In this document: positions 16,634 to 25,394 of the stretch, one piece after another | Layout of the letters: every line of letters starts with the position of its first letter | Numbering within the stretch: the first letter of the stretch is position 1 | Source of the DNA: Novacetimonas cocois | GTDB lineage: Bacteria; Pseudomonadota; Alphaproteobacteria; Acetobacterales; Acetobacteraceae | Length of the DNA: 55,291 nucleotides | Reading direction: 5' to 3' | Assembly: GCF_003311635.1 (NCBI RefSeq) | Contig: NZ_QEXL01000006.1 | Span: 120,871-176,161 of the forward strand | The notes under the pieces: generated by a model | The model's database searches: none | What the model was told of the DNA's origin: nothing | Seen by the model: only the letters and a program-made list of their open reading frames with translations | Translations under genes and position numbers: made by a program

Positions 16634-18682
16634 ATGACCGATTTTCACGCGCTTTATCGTCATGGTTTCGCGCGGGTCGCGGCCTGCACCCTGCCGGTGG
16701 CGCTTGCCGATCCACAGGCCAACGTCCTGCGCACCCTGCAGCAGGCCCAGGCCTGCGATGACGAGGGCGTTGCGATCTGCGTGTTTCCCGAACTGGGGCT
16801 TTCGGGATACGCGATCGAGGACCTGCGCCAGCAGGACGTTGTGCTGGACCGGGTGGACGCGGCCGTGGCCGAACTGGCGGCGGGCAGCATCGACCTGCTG
16901 CCTGTCATGATTGTCGGCGCGCCGCTGCGGCATGGGGACGGGCTGTACAACTGCGCCGTCGTGATCCATCGTGGCCGCGTGCTGGGCGTGGTGCCCAAAT
17001 CCTACCTTCCCAATTATCGCGAGTTTTACGAGGCGCGGCAGTTTTCCCCCGGCGCGGGGATGCGCGGGGGACATATCCGCGTCGGCGGGCAGGAAGCCCC
17101 GTTCGGGACCGACCTCCTGTTCGCGGCGCACGATGTTGCGGGCCTGACGCTGGCGGTTGAAATCTGCGAGGACATATGGGTGCCCCAGCCCCCCAGCACG
17201 CAGGCAGCCCTGGCCGGGGCGTCGGTGATCGCGAACCTGTCCGCCAGCGACATCACCGTGGGAAAGACACAGACCCGGACGCTGCTGTGTCAGGCCCATT
17301 CCGCGCGATGTCTGTGCGCCTATGTCTATGCCGCGGCGGGCGAGGGGGAATCGACCACCGACCTGGCATGGGATGGGCAGGTCTCGGTATTCGAAAATGG
17401 TGGCGTGCTTGCACAGAGCGACCGTTTCCCCACAGGGCCCGTCCGGGCGGTGGCGGATATCGATCTGGACCTGTTGCGGCAGGAACGCATGCGGATGGGA
17501 ACGTTTGGCGACAATCGCCGCGCGACGCAGGTGCATGACGCGCAGTGGCGGCGGGTGGAGTTCGTCCTTGACCCGCCAATGCGTGATCTGGGGCTGCGGC
17601 GTGAAATCGCGCGTTTCCCCTTCGTGCCGTCCGCGCCGGAGCAGCTGGCGCAGGACTGTTACGAGGCCTTTACCATTCAGGTATCCGCCCTGAAGCAGCG
17701 GATGAAGACATCCGGCGCGCGACGGATGGTGATCGGCATCTCGGGCGGCCTCGATTCCACACATGCGCTGCTGGTCGCGGTCAGGACGGCAGATGAGCTG
17801 GGGCTGGGGCGTGATTCGGTGCTGGGCTATACCATGCCCGGCTTTGGCACCAGCACGGAAACCCGCTCCAACGCGCTGGCCCTGATGGAGGCGCTGGGCG
17901 TAAGCGCGAAGGAAATCGACATCCGGCCGACCGCGCGGATGATGCTTGAACAGATGGGCCATCCCTTTGCCGGGGGGGAGGCCGTGTATGACGTGACATT
18001 TGAAAATGTGCAGGCCGGCCTGCGCACCGATTTCCTGTTCCGGCTGGCGAACCAGTCGGGGGGCATCGTGATCGGCACCGGCGACCTGTCGGAACTGGCG
18101 CTGGGGTGGTGTACCTATGGCGTGGGCGACCAGATGTCGCATTACAACGTGAATGGGGGCCTGCCCAAGACGCTGATCCAGCACCTGATCCGCTGGGTCA
18201 TGTCCCACGGGGACGAGGAGGAGCGGACCTGCGATATCCTGCGCGACATCCTGCATACGGAGATTTCGCCCGAACTGATCCCCGCGCATGAAGGCCAGCC
18301 GATCCAGAGCACGGAGGCCCGAATCGGCCCGTATGCCCTGCAGGATTTCAACCTGTACTATATCCTGCGCCATGGTTTCCGCCCGTCGCGGATTGCCTTC
18401 ATGGCATGGCATGCATGGGGGGATCGCGCCCGCGGGGCGTGGCCGCCCGGCTTCCCCGAGGATCGCAAGACGGAATATGACCTGGCGGAGATACGGCGCT
18501 GGCTGCTGGTTTTCGTCGAACGTTTCTTTGGTTTCAGCCAGTTCAAGCGGTCCGCGATGCCCAACGGGCCAAAGGTCCTTGCCGGTGGCGCGCTGTCGCC
18601 GCGCGGGGACTGGCGCGCGCCGTCGGACGGGAATGCCCGGCTGTGGATCGAGGAAATCGAGCGCACCATTCCCGAAAAATAA
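16634..18682 (+). CDS. nadE: glutamine-dependent NAD+ synthase
   Basis: The 682-residue enzyme makes NAD from nicotinate adenine dinucleotide using glutamine. Its N-terminal glutaminase (nitrilase-fold) domain shows the Glu (FPELGLSGY), Lys (PKSYLPNYREFYEARQF) and Cys (VEICEDIWVPQ) triad. The C-terminal synthetase domain starts near residue 340 and has the pyrophosphatase loop GISGGLDSTHALL plus GTGDLSELALGWCTYG. The start at 16634 is preceded by GGGAGAGG. nadD, the preceding step, is also in this window. Confidence 0.97.
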   Translation: MTDFHALYRHGFARVAACTLPVALADPQANVLRTLQQAQACDDEGVAICVFPELGLSGYAIEDLRQQDVVLDRVDAAVAELAAGSIDLLPVMIVGAPLRHGDGLYNCAVVIHRGRVLGVVPKSYLPNYREFYEARQFSPGAGMRGGHIRVGGQEAPFGTDLLFAAHDVAGLTLAVEICEDIWVPQPPSTQAALAGASVIANLSASDITVGKTQTRTLLCQAHSARCLCAYVYAAAGEGESTTDLAWDGQVSVFENGGVLAQSDRFPTGPVRAVADIDLDLLRQERMRMGTFGDNRRATQVHDAQWRRVEFVLDPPMRDLGLRREIARFPFVPSAPEQLAQDCYEAFTIQVSALKQRMKTSGARRMVIGISGGLDSTHALLVAVRTADELGLGRDSVLGYTMPGFGTSTETRSNALALMEALGVSAKEIDIRPTARMMLEQMGHPFAGGEAVYDVTFENVQAGLRTDFLFRLANQSGGIVIGTGDLSELALGWCTYGVGDQMSHYNVNGGLPKTLIQHLIRWVMSHGDEEERTCDILRDILHTEISPELIPAHEGQPIQSTEARIGPYALQDFNLYYILRHGFRPSRIAFMAWHAWGDRARGAWPPGFPEDRKTEYDLAEIRRWLLVFVERFFGFSQFKRSAMPNGPKVLAGGALSPRGDWRAPSDGNARLWIEEIERTIPEK

Positions 18683-18929
18683 CGTTCCCCGCAATGACGC
18701 CCCTGCAGAACCGTTACGGAAGTCAGGGGACATTCGAGAATTGTTAACCTCCATCTGTGTATTCGTTCCTGCGGGATCGGGCGTCCGCTGCTGGCGGCGC
18801 TGACGATTCCATTGCGAGCGGGGTATGCGTGGGCGTTTGGGGACGCGCGCATCTTCCGCTTCGGATTGGAACTGGTTGGTGGCGGGGCGCACAGCCCATG
18901 CCCGCAACATGGAACAGGGAGCGGAAAGC

Positions 18930-20300
18930 ATGGGAGCTGTAACCATCACGGGTGCGGAAGGTTCAACCGTATCCGTTGCGACCAGCGGCGCATATGTCAC
19001 CAGCCTTGCGCAGCAGTACGCGGGACAGATTACCGCCACGCTGAAAAACGATTACATCGTCAATGCGACGCCGGGCATGAATACCGCCACCGTCGCGAAT
19101 ACCTATACCGATATTACGGCCGGTGGCACCTATACCCTGAAGGGGAGCGACGCCGGCGTCGTGATTGGCGGCCCCAACGGCCAGACGCTCAGCCAGCCCG
19201 TCAACGTGGACGGGACCGGCATCACGACATCCGTCAACGTCATCGCGGGCGACGTGGGAAGCGTGACCTATACCGCCGGCAGCCAGTCGGGTGTCTTTAC
19301 GGCGTCGTCAGGCAATGATGTCTTCAAGGGCGGGTCGGGCGATTACGTCGTCAATACCGGGGGCGGACGCGACACCATCAGCACCGGCAGCGGTCAGGAC
19401 ACCATCAACGCCGGACAGGGCGGGGCGGCCGCGATCTACCTCGATTCAGCGAATAACACCCTGAACCTGCAGGGGGCTGATACGGTCTATGCGCAGAATA
19501 CGGGCGCGCAGACCGTCGATCTGGAAACGCAGAGTTCCGTTTCGGGCAGTGCGAGCCTGGACCTTGGCGCCAAGGCCAACCTGACCGATTCCGGATCCGG
19601 CAATTACGTGACCGTACACGGCGGCAGCGTCGTCAATGGCGGCACGGATGAACATATCACCTTCGACAATCAGGAAGGCCTGTACGGCCTTGAGGATCTG
19701 GTGGAGCAGCAGTCGCTGTCCGGCGGGACGGGCGATACGATTTCCGCCAGCGGCTTCCTGACGGTCAACAACTCCACCGGCGGGGACATCAGCGTCGATG
19801 GCTGCCTGAGTTTCCTCAATGCCCGCGGGAGTGCCACCGTCAGCGCGTGGCGCAGCACGATTTACGGCGCGGCGGGCGAGAATGCGCTGAATATTACCGC
19901 CAGCGACGATACCTATACCGATTTCGATGGCAGCCAGGGATCGGGCAGCGAACTGTTCAATGGCGCGAATTCGACGGGCGACATCAACGCGATCGGCGGC
20001 AGCGGCAGCAATACCCTGATCGGTGGCAGTGGCAACGATACGCTGTCGGGTGCGAATGGCATCAATGATTTCGTCTTCATCAAGGGCCATGCGGGCGGTC
20101 AGGACATCATCAAGGACTTTGGCAAGTCCACAAGCAATATCGTGGACCTGTCGAGCTACAACATGACGCAGGCGTCCCTGCAGGACATGATCGCCAATGC
20201 GACGGTCGCGGGTGGGAACACGACCATTTCCCTGTCGGACCATACGCATGTGACATTCGTTGGCGTAACGGACCTGAGCACCCAGAACTTCAAGCCGTAA
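18930..20300 (+). CDS. glycine-rich repeat (RTX-like) protein, probably exported
   Basis: The 456-residue product starts at 18930 after GGGAG. It is rich in Gly, Ser, Thr, Asn and Asp, with few charged helices. Two stretches resemble RTX calcium-binding nonapeptides: residues about 123-165 (GNDVFKGGSGDYVVNTGGG, then GQDTINAGQGG) and 350-375 (IGGSGSNTLIGGSGNDTLSG). The C-terminus (DFVFIKGHAGGQDIIKDFG to the end) looks like a type I secretion signal region. No N-terminal signal peptide is seen and no type I exporter is nearby. A surface or matrix protein role is inference. A terminator follows. Confidence 0.75.
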   Translation: MGAVTITGAEGSTVSVATSGAYVTSLAQQYAGQITATLKNDYIVNATPGMNTATVANTYTDITAGGTYTLKGSDAGVVIGGPNGQTLSQPVNVDGTGITTSVNVIAGDVGSVTYTAGSQSGVFTASSGNDVFKGGSGDYVVNTGGGRDTISTGSGQDTINAGQGGAAAIYLDSANNTLNLQGADTVYAQNTGAQTVDLETQSSVSGSASLDLGAKANLTDSGSGNYVTVHGGSVVNGGTDEHITFDNQEGLYGLEDLVEQQSLSGGTGDTISASGFLTVNNSTGGDISVDGCLSFLNARGSATVSAWRSTIYGAAGENALNITASDDTYTDFDGSQGSGSELFNGANSTGDINAIGGSGSNTLIGGSGNDTLSGANGINDFVFIKGHAGGQDIIKDFGKSTSNIVDLSSYNMTQASLQDMIANATVAGGNTTISLSDHTHVTFVGVTDLSTQNFKP

Positions 20301-20350
20301 GCCACGGTCCGTGGGCTGATGGCCTGTCGCGGGCGGACAATCCGCGCATG

Positions 20351-20389
20351 ATCCGTTCCGGCCAATGAATGGGCGGGACGGATTTTTTG
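20351..20389 (+). terminator. intrinsic terminator after the repeat protein
   Basis: atccgttccggcc (20351-20363) pairs, with a few mismatches, with gggcgggacggat (20371-20383), followed by TTTTTT. It lies 50 bases after the stop codon. Confidence 0.75.
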
Positions 20390-20457
20390 TATCCATCAGG
20401 AATGGGGAAACCAGCCACAGGGAAAATGCCCGGCCATCCGATCTGGAAAGATGACAG

Positions 20458-20652
20458 TCATATGAAATAATGATACAGAATCGATATGACTGATTGCAGC
20501 TTCCTCAAAGTCTGTATCATATCGGGAAATTCGGGAAGGGCGGCGGCTTTTGCTGACTGGAACAGCAACATTGGCATGTAATGACAAAAAACCTCTGGCG
20601 TAAGTTCACATGCCGCGTTACAAGCCGCGACCGCCTGATCATGATGGTCCAT
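20458..20652 (-). CDS. possible small hypothetical protein (64 residues)
   Basis: The frame starts at ATG 20652 with AAGGGG almost touching it, and encodes a neutral, partly hydrophobic peptide (MDHHDQAVAACNAACELTPE...). It lies in an AT-rich gap between a terminator and the divergent HU gene. No family is recognised and the ribosome-binding site spacing is poor, so it could equally be chance. Confidence 0.25.
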   Translation of the reverse strand: MDHHDQAVAACNAACELTPEVFCHYMPMLLFQSAKAAALPEFPDMIQTLRKLQSVISILYHYFI

Positions 20653-20723
20653 GCCCCTTCATGTCGGGATCAGGACATGGCGTTATTTTATACAGCATGG
20701 TTTGAAAGGAGCAGACAGTCTCG

Positions 20724-20993
20724 ATGAGCAAAGCCTTTATTGCCGCAGTGATTCAGGATTCGATCGATTGCACTGGTGTGGCCGCCAACCAGGCTGCTTC
20801 GGACCTGATGGCAGCGATCATCAAGGAACTGAAGCGCGAGGGCGGTTTTACCCTGCCGTCATTCGGTACCTTTACCGTCAAGAAGACCAAGGCCCGCAAG
20901 GCCCTGAACCCGCGTACGGGCGAGCCGGTCAAGGTCAAGGCCGGCAAGACCGTCCGTTTCAAGGCGAGCCCCAATCTGAAAAAGGCTGTCTGA
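20724..20993 (+). CDS. HU-family histone-like DNA-binding protein
   Basis: An 89-residue basic protein of the HU/IHF fold. The helical N-terminus is followed by the beta-arm core GGFTLPSFGTFTVKKTKARK and NPRTGEPVKVKAGKTVRFKA, the family's DNA-bending region. The spacing matches HU rather than IHF. A clean bidirectional hairpin follows. It probably compacts the nucleoid; the window does not show whether this is the main HU. Confidence 0.96.
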   Translation: MSKAFIAAVIQDSIDCTGVAANQAASDLMAAIIKELKREGGFTLPSFGTFTVKKTKARKALNPRTGEPVKVKAGKTVRFKASPNLKKAV

Positions 20994-21001
20994 TACGATT
21001 T

Positions 21002-21037
21002 CGCCCGCCTGCCATCCCCAAAGGGGGCAGGCGGGCG
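21002..21037. terminator. bidirectional hairpin between hup and lutC
   Basis: Twelve-base arms cgcccgcctgcc (21002-21013) and ggcaggcgggcg (21026-21037) sit between two converging genes, eight bases after the HU stop. Confidence 0.7.
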
Positions 21038-21067
21038 AATGACCTGTCAGGAAACCTGAAAAGCCTT

Positions 21068-21652
21068 TCAGCCGAACCAGACGCTCAGGGTCCGCACGCC
21101 CTGCGCGCCGCGGATCAGGACACCCTGGATATCCGCCGTGGCCGAAGGTCCGCTCATCAGCACGCCGTATTTCGCGGAACGGAATTCCGGGCGTTTCTGA
21201 TAGGCGGTGTGCATGTTCGCCGTGATTTCATCCGGCGAAAGCAGCACGACGATATGCTGTGCCAGATGGGCCAGTGAATTCAGCGGCAGCTGCGCCTCGC
21301 TCAGGAAAATCGAACCCGTTTCCGCGATGCCAAAGGCCGCGCGCACGACGGCAATGTCCACGTCCTTGGCGTCCTGCGGGGTTTTCAGGGTTTCGGCGCG
21401 CATGGTGCCGTTGGTTTCCGGCACGGCGGAGCACACGTTTTTCGCATCCGGGAAACGTCGTGCGATGGCGGCATCCAGCGTTTCGTCACCCTGGGGTTCC
21501 AGCACGTCGCCACCCAGGATTTTCAGCGAGGTGATGAAACGTTCACGGCCCGCATCCAGATCGCCCAGCGTCGTCACGGGCGGCAGGGGATACTGCTCGG
21601 GCGAGGGGCGGTTGGTACGCAGGGCCTGAAGGATTGTTTCGCGCGCGTTCAT
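21068..21652 (-). CDS. lutC: LutC-like lactate utilisation protein (LUD domain)
   Basis: The 194-residue protein has the LUD domain seen in LutC: SAVPETNGTMRAETLKTP, then VVRAAFGIAETGSIFLSEAQ and MSGPSATADIQGVLIRGAQG. LutC is the third subunit of the LutABC complex that oxidises L-lactate to pyruvate. Its start overlaps the end of lutB by four bases (ATGA), confirming both start choices and an operon. Confidence 0.95.
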   Translation of the reverse strand: MNARETILQALRTNRPSPEQYPLPPVTTLGDLDAGRERFITSLKILGGDVLEPQGDETLDAAIARRFPDAKNVCSAVPETNGTMRAETLKTPQDAKDVDIAVVRAAFGIAETGSIFLSEAQLPLNSLAHLAQHIVVLLSPDEITANMHTAYQKRPEFRSAKYGVLMSGPSATADIQGVLIRGAQGVRTLSVWFG

Positions 21653-23055
21653 TGTGTCCCCCCGCTCTTGCTGGTCTTGTTCGTCCGGTTGGCCTTGTAC
21701 CATGAATGGAAGGTCTGTTTGACCGGATGCGGATTTTCGCGGTGCTTGCCCCATGGGTTGAGCCAGTTGTACAGCGCAAAGCGCGGCAGCGTGCTCAGTG
21801 ACGTTTCCGTCGTGCTGATGGCGGCGCGATACAGTTTCGGCTGCCCCATCAGCTTGCCGGCCATGTGCATGATCTCGCGCTTGACGAAGGGCATTTCGTG
21901 GTGCTGCACCAGCACGCGCCGCCATTTGTAAAGCTGCTCATGGATGTTGATCTTGACCGGACAGACATTCGTGCAGCTGCCATTGAGCGTGGAGGCATAG
22001 GGCAGGGTGCTGTATTTGCGTTCGTTGAAGGTCGGGTCGATGATCGCGCCGATCGGCCCGGAATAGACCGCGCCATAGGACAGCCCGCCCGAACGGCGAT
22101 AGACGGGGCAGGTATTCATGCATGCCCCGCAGCGGATACATTTCAGCGAGGTCCAGAAATCGCTCATCCCCAGTCGCGCGGAACGTCCGTTATCAACCAG
22201 CACGACATGCATTTCGCCGCCTTTCTGCGGCCCCCGGAAATGCGAGGTGTACTGCGTGATGGGCGATCCCAGCGCGCTGCGTGACAGCAGGCGTATGAAA
22301 ACGCCAAGGTCGGCCATGCGCGGAACAAGGCGTTCGATGCCGATGGTCGCGATATGCAGGTTGGGCACCGTCGCGCTGAGGTCGGCATTGCCCTCGTTGG
22401 TGCATACGACGAACGTGCCGGTTTCCGCCACCACGAAATTGGCGCCCGTCATGCCGGCATCCGCGTGCAGGATGACCGGGCGGGCGGCCTGACGCTGCGC
22501 CTCCGCCAGAAGGTGGGGGTCGCGGATGCCCGGATCGGTCTTGTAATCCTTGGCAAAGATGCGTGCCACGTCAGACGTCAGCTTATGCACGGCGGGGACG
22601 ACGATATGGCTTGGCAACTGATCGTCAAGCTGCTGGATGCGTTCGCCCAGGTCGGTTTCGGTCACCGTGACGCCGCGTTTTTCAAGATAGGGCCGCATGT
22701 CACATTCTTCGGTGACCATCGACTTGCTCTTGATCAGGCTGCGGGCGTTATGCGCCTTGAGGATCTCGCCCACGATGCGGTTATGTTCCGCCCCGTCACG
22801 CGCCCAGTGAACGTGGATGCCGTTCTTTTTCGCGTTTTCCTCGAACTGTTCCAGATATTCCGGCAGGCGCGACAGCGTGTGTTCCTTGATGCGCGAGGCC
22901 TCGGCGCGCAGTTCCTGCCATTCGGGCAGCATGTGCATCTGCTCGTCGCGTTTCTGGCGCATGTCCCACAGGCGTTCATCATGGAACTTCAGGTGGGGGG
23001 CGTCCTCCAGGAACCTTTCGGCGGCCCTGGCGTGGTTGACCGGCCTGTTGCTCAT
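21649..23055 (-). CDS. lutB: LutB-like iron-sulfur lactate utilisation protein
   Basis: The 468-residue protein has an N-terminal LUD domain (about residues 60-300, with KSMVTEECDMRPYLEKRGV and ADAGMTGANFVVAETGTFV) and a ferredoxin-like domain with two 4Fe-4S motifs (CIRCGACMNTCPVYR and CTNVCPVKINIHE). It carries electrons within the lactate-oxidising LutABC complex. It overlaps lutA and lutC by four bases at each end. Confidence 0.97.
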   Translation of the reverse strand: MSNRPVNHARAAERFLEDAPHLKFHDERLWDMRQKRDEQMHMLPEWQELRAEASRIKEHTLSRLPEYLEQFEENAKKNGIHVHWARDGAEHNRIVGEILKAHNARSLIKSKSMVTEECDMRPYLEKRGVTVTETDLGERIQQLDDQLPSHIVVPAVHKLTSDVARIFAKDYKTDPGIRDPHLLAEAQRQAARPVILHADAGMTGANFVVAETGTFVVCTNEGNADLSATVPNLHIATIGIERLVPRMADLGVFIRLLSRSALGSPITQYTSHFRGPQKGGEMHVVLVDNGRSARLGMSDFWTSLKCIRCGACMNTCPVYRRSGGLSYGAVYSGPIGAIIDPTFNERKYSTLPYASTLNGSCTNVCPVKINIHEQLYKWRRVLVQHHEMPFVKREIMHMAGKLMGQPKLYRAAISTTETSLSTLPRFALYNWLNPWGKHRENPHPVKQTFHSWYKANRTNKTSKSGGTQ

Positions 23056-23795
23056 GCCCGTGCTCCGTTCAGGATCTGTGCGATATGGATGAAGCGGATC
23101 GGAATCCCGGCGCGTTCGGCGCAGCCCTGCTGGTGCATCATACACGAGGAGTCCGCGGAGACGATGTAATCCGCGCCCGCCTGATAGTGGTCGCGCACTT
23201 TGTCCAGACCCATCCGCGCGGAGACCGCTTCTTCGGTAACGGAGAACGTGCCGCCAAATCCGCAGCATTCATCCGGGCGCTTGGGGGTTACGAAACGGAT
23301 GCCCTTGACCTTCGACAGCAGGTCCATCGGCTTGGAAAAGGGCTTTTCACCCAGTTCCGACATGCTGGCGGTACGCAGCGCGCGCAGGGTGCCGCAGCTG
23401 TTGTGCAAACCGACGCTATGGTTGAATTCAGCCCAGGGGAATTCCTCCACCTTCATGATGTCATGCAGGAATTCCACCAGTTCATAGGTGTTTTCGCGCA
23501 CATGGCGGACTTCGTCGGTCTGTGGGATGGCGTCGAAATTGTCGCGCACATGATGTGTGCAGCTTCCCGATGGCATGACGATCTTGTCAAAGCGGGCGAA
23601 GTTGCGCACGAAAAGCGCCTCTGCCGCGGCCGCGTCGGAATTGCAGCCGGAATTGCCCATTGGCTGGCCACAGCATGTCTGATCCAGCGGATATTCGACA
23701 TCCAGCCCCAGTTTCTCCAGCAATTCCAGCGTGGCAATGCCTGCCTGCGGATAGAAAGCATCAATATAACAGGGAATAAACAGGCCAATCTTCAT
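23052..23795 (-). CDS. lutA: LutA-like CCG-domain lactate oxidation subunit
   Basis: The 247-residue protein carries two cysteine-rich CCG domains: DQTCCGQPMGNSGC and PDECCGFGGTFSV, with the earlier IPCYIDAFYPQ and the linking HNSCGTLRAL. This is LutA/YkgE, the first gene of the operon. The start at 23795 (MKIGLFIPCY) follows GGGAGCTC. The divergent LysR gene begins 104 bp away. Confidence 0.96.
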   Translation of the reverse strand: MKIGLFIPCYIDAFYPQAGIATLELLEKLGLDVEYPLDQTCCGQPMGNSGCNSDAAAAEALFVRNFARFDKIVMPSGSCTHHVRDNFDAIPQTDEVRHVRENTYELVEFLHDIMKVEEFPWAEFNHSVGLHNSCGTLRALRTASMSELGEKPFSKPMDLLSKVKGIRFVTPKRPDECCGFGGTFSVTEEAVSARMGLDKVRDHYQAGADYIVSADSSCMMHQQGCAERAGIPIRFIHIAQILNGARA

Positions 23796-23855
23796 CAGGG
23801 AGCTCTCATCCTTACCAGATGGGGGGAACGTGGCGCATGGCATGTTATGGCGTCA

Positions 23856-23885
23856 AATATATATTGAACTAGTTTTCCATATATT
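23856..23885. promoter_or_regulatory. AT-rich inverted repeat between lutA and the LysR gene
   Basis: Seven-base arms aatatat (23856-23862) and atatatt (23879-23885) lie in the shared 103-bp intergenic region, 13 bases before the regulator's start. The size and position suit a LysR-type operator, which usually autoregulates and activates the divergent operon. The match is short and in AT-rich DNA. Confidence 0.4.
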
Positions 23886-23898
23886 ATTTATATGCCAA

Positions 23899-24837
23899 AT
23901 GGATTTAAGACATCTGCGCTATTTCGTGGCCGTTGCTGAAAATGGCAGTTTTACCCGCGCTGCCGAACAGCTGGGGATAGAACAGCCACCGCTGAGCCAG
24001 CAGATCAAGCAGTTCGAGAATGAACTGGGTGTGCTGCTGTTCCAGCGCCTGACGCGTGGGGTGCGCCTGACGGACGTGGGCGCGGTGCTGATGGATCAGG
24101 CCAAGGCCATTCTTGGCATGCAGCAGCAGTTCATGTCCATTGCAGCGGGTCTGGGCCGTGGCGAACGGGGGCACCTGCGTGTCGGGCTGGCGGGGGCGGT
24201 TTCCCTGCTGCCGCTGATCCCCCAGACCGTGCGGCGCTTTCGCGAGGAATGGCCGGATGTCACCATCTCGCTCGAGGAAAGCAATACCCCGGCGTTGCGC
24301 AAGGCCCTGCATGACCGGGCGATTGATATCGCGATTGTCCGCCCGCCCGTCCCCGATGGGGAGGAGGGGCTGATTGTCTCCCCGCTGCTGGCGGAACCGA
24401 CCGTGGTCGCGTTGCCCAAGGGGCATGCGCTGGCGTCGCGTCCGCGTCTGGAACTCGACATGCTGGCGGATGAGCCGCTGATCATCTTTCCACGCGAACT
24501 GGGGCCGGGATTTCATGATGCCATCCTGTCCGCCTGCCAGAACGCGGGATTTACCCCCCGCATGGGACAGCAGGCGCCCCAGATCGCCTCCACCGTGCCA
24601 CTTGTCGCGGCAGGACTTGGCATTTCGGTGGTGCCGCAATCGCTGCACCAGATCCATTCAGGGGGCGTGACCTACCATTCCCTTGGGCCGAACGCCCCGC
24701 GGGCCGATCTGGCGATTGCCATGCGCGTGGGCCAGCATTCCCCGCTGATTTCGCATTTCGTGGGGATCCTGCGCGATGCATGTCGTGACATGCAGCTTCT
24801 TCCCACGGACGATCCCGATATCGACCCCCTGAAATGA
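23899..24837 (+). CDS. LysR-family transcriptional regulator
   Basis: The 312-residue regulator has the N-terminal winged helix (residues 1-60: MDLRHLRYFVAVAENGSFTR, AAEQLGIEQPPLSQQIKQFE) and a co-inducer domain (about 90-295). The start at 23899 is the standard LysR N-terminus. It is transcribed divergently from lutABC, so it most likely controls lactate use. The ligand cannot be read from the sequence. Confidence 0.95.
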   Translation: MDLRHLRYFVAVAENGSFTRAAEQLGIEQPPLSQQIKQFENELGVLLFQRLTRGVRLTDVGAVLMDQAKAILGMQQQFMSIAAGLGRGERGHLRVGLAGAVSLLPLIPQTVRRFREEWPDVTISLEESNTPALRKALHDRAIDIAIVRPPVPDGEEGLIVSPLLAEPTVVALPKGHALASRPRLELDMLADEPLIIFPRELGPGFHDAILSACQNAGFTPRMGQQAPQIASTVPLVAAGLGISVVPQSLHQIHSGGVTYHSLGPNAPRADLAIAMRVGQHSPLISHFVGILRDACRDMQLLPTDDPDIDPLK

Positions 24838-24840
24838 GCA

Positions 24841-24872
24841 AGGGGGCGCTTCCCTTATGGAAAGCGCCCCCT
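24841..24872. terminator. bidirectional terminator after the LysR gene
   Basis: Arms agggggcgctt (24841-24851) and aagcgccccct (24862-24872) form a strong hairpin between converging genes, beginning three bases after the LysR stop codon. Confidence 0.8.
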
Positions 24873-24912
24873 CCTGACGTCACGACCCCGATATGAAAGG
24901 GGTCATGCCGGA

Positions 24913-25191
24913 TCAGTTGCTGCTGTCTTCCTTGTGGTGGCGATGCTTGCCATGGCTGCGATGATGCTCGCCATGATGCTCGTCACTGCTGCTGTTGCTG
25001 TCATTGTCATGATGGTTCCAGTCGTGGTCACCATGCTCACCATGTTCGTCATGGTGTTCATCGTGGTTCTGGCCATCTTCATGATGATGATCATAATTGT
25101 TGTTCTGGGTGTCCTGCGCCATTGCCGGAACGCCATAAGCGCCCAGAGCCCCAGCGATACCAGCAACCAGCATGAAACGTTTGAAATTCAT
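24913..25191 (-). CDS. secreted His/Asp-rich small protein
   Basis: A 92-residue precursor with a clear signal peptide (residues 1-25, cleavage after AMA). The mature part of about 67 residues contains 19 His and many Asp, Glu and Asn, arranged in runs such as DHHHEDGQNHDEHHDEHGEH and a His/Lys end. This suggests metal binding in the periplasm or outside the cell. GAGG lies eight bases before the ATG at 25191. It neighbours a zinc-ribbon peptidase and the transglutaminase/ATP-grasp genes, but has its own promoter region. Confidence 0.85.
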   Translation of the reverse strand: MNFKRFMLVAGIAGALGAYGVPAMAQDTQNNNYDHHHEDGQNHDEHHDEHGEHGDHDWNHHDNDSNSSSDEHHGEHHRSHGKHRHHKEDSSN

Positions 25192-25394
25192 AAAAAGTAC
25201 CTCCTCTGACACATGGTAAGGCACGTACAACACGACCTTGTAGTGTCTTTAATGTGTACGAATGTTTCATATGGAATTGTTAAAATAATGTAAAGTGCTT
25301 TCCCATGCAGGAAAAATCAAGAAAGAACAAGAATTCGCCAGCCAGAGATATGCGGTGGAGTTATTCCAGGGTCTTGTTTTATGAATGCGGATTT

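Larger units (their letters stand above)
20301..20723. other. AT-rich intergenic region before hup
   Basis: This 423-bp gap contains the terminator above, a possible small minus-strand reading frame (20458-20652) and the promoter region of the HU gene. Base composition is lower in GC than the flanks. Nothing else is recognised. Confidence 0.5.

Noticed and set aside
20396-20587. A 63-codon minus-strand frame after the RTX-like gene
   Set aside because: It overlaps another small frame in a different register and lies in non-coding-like sequence.
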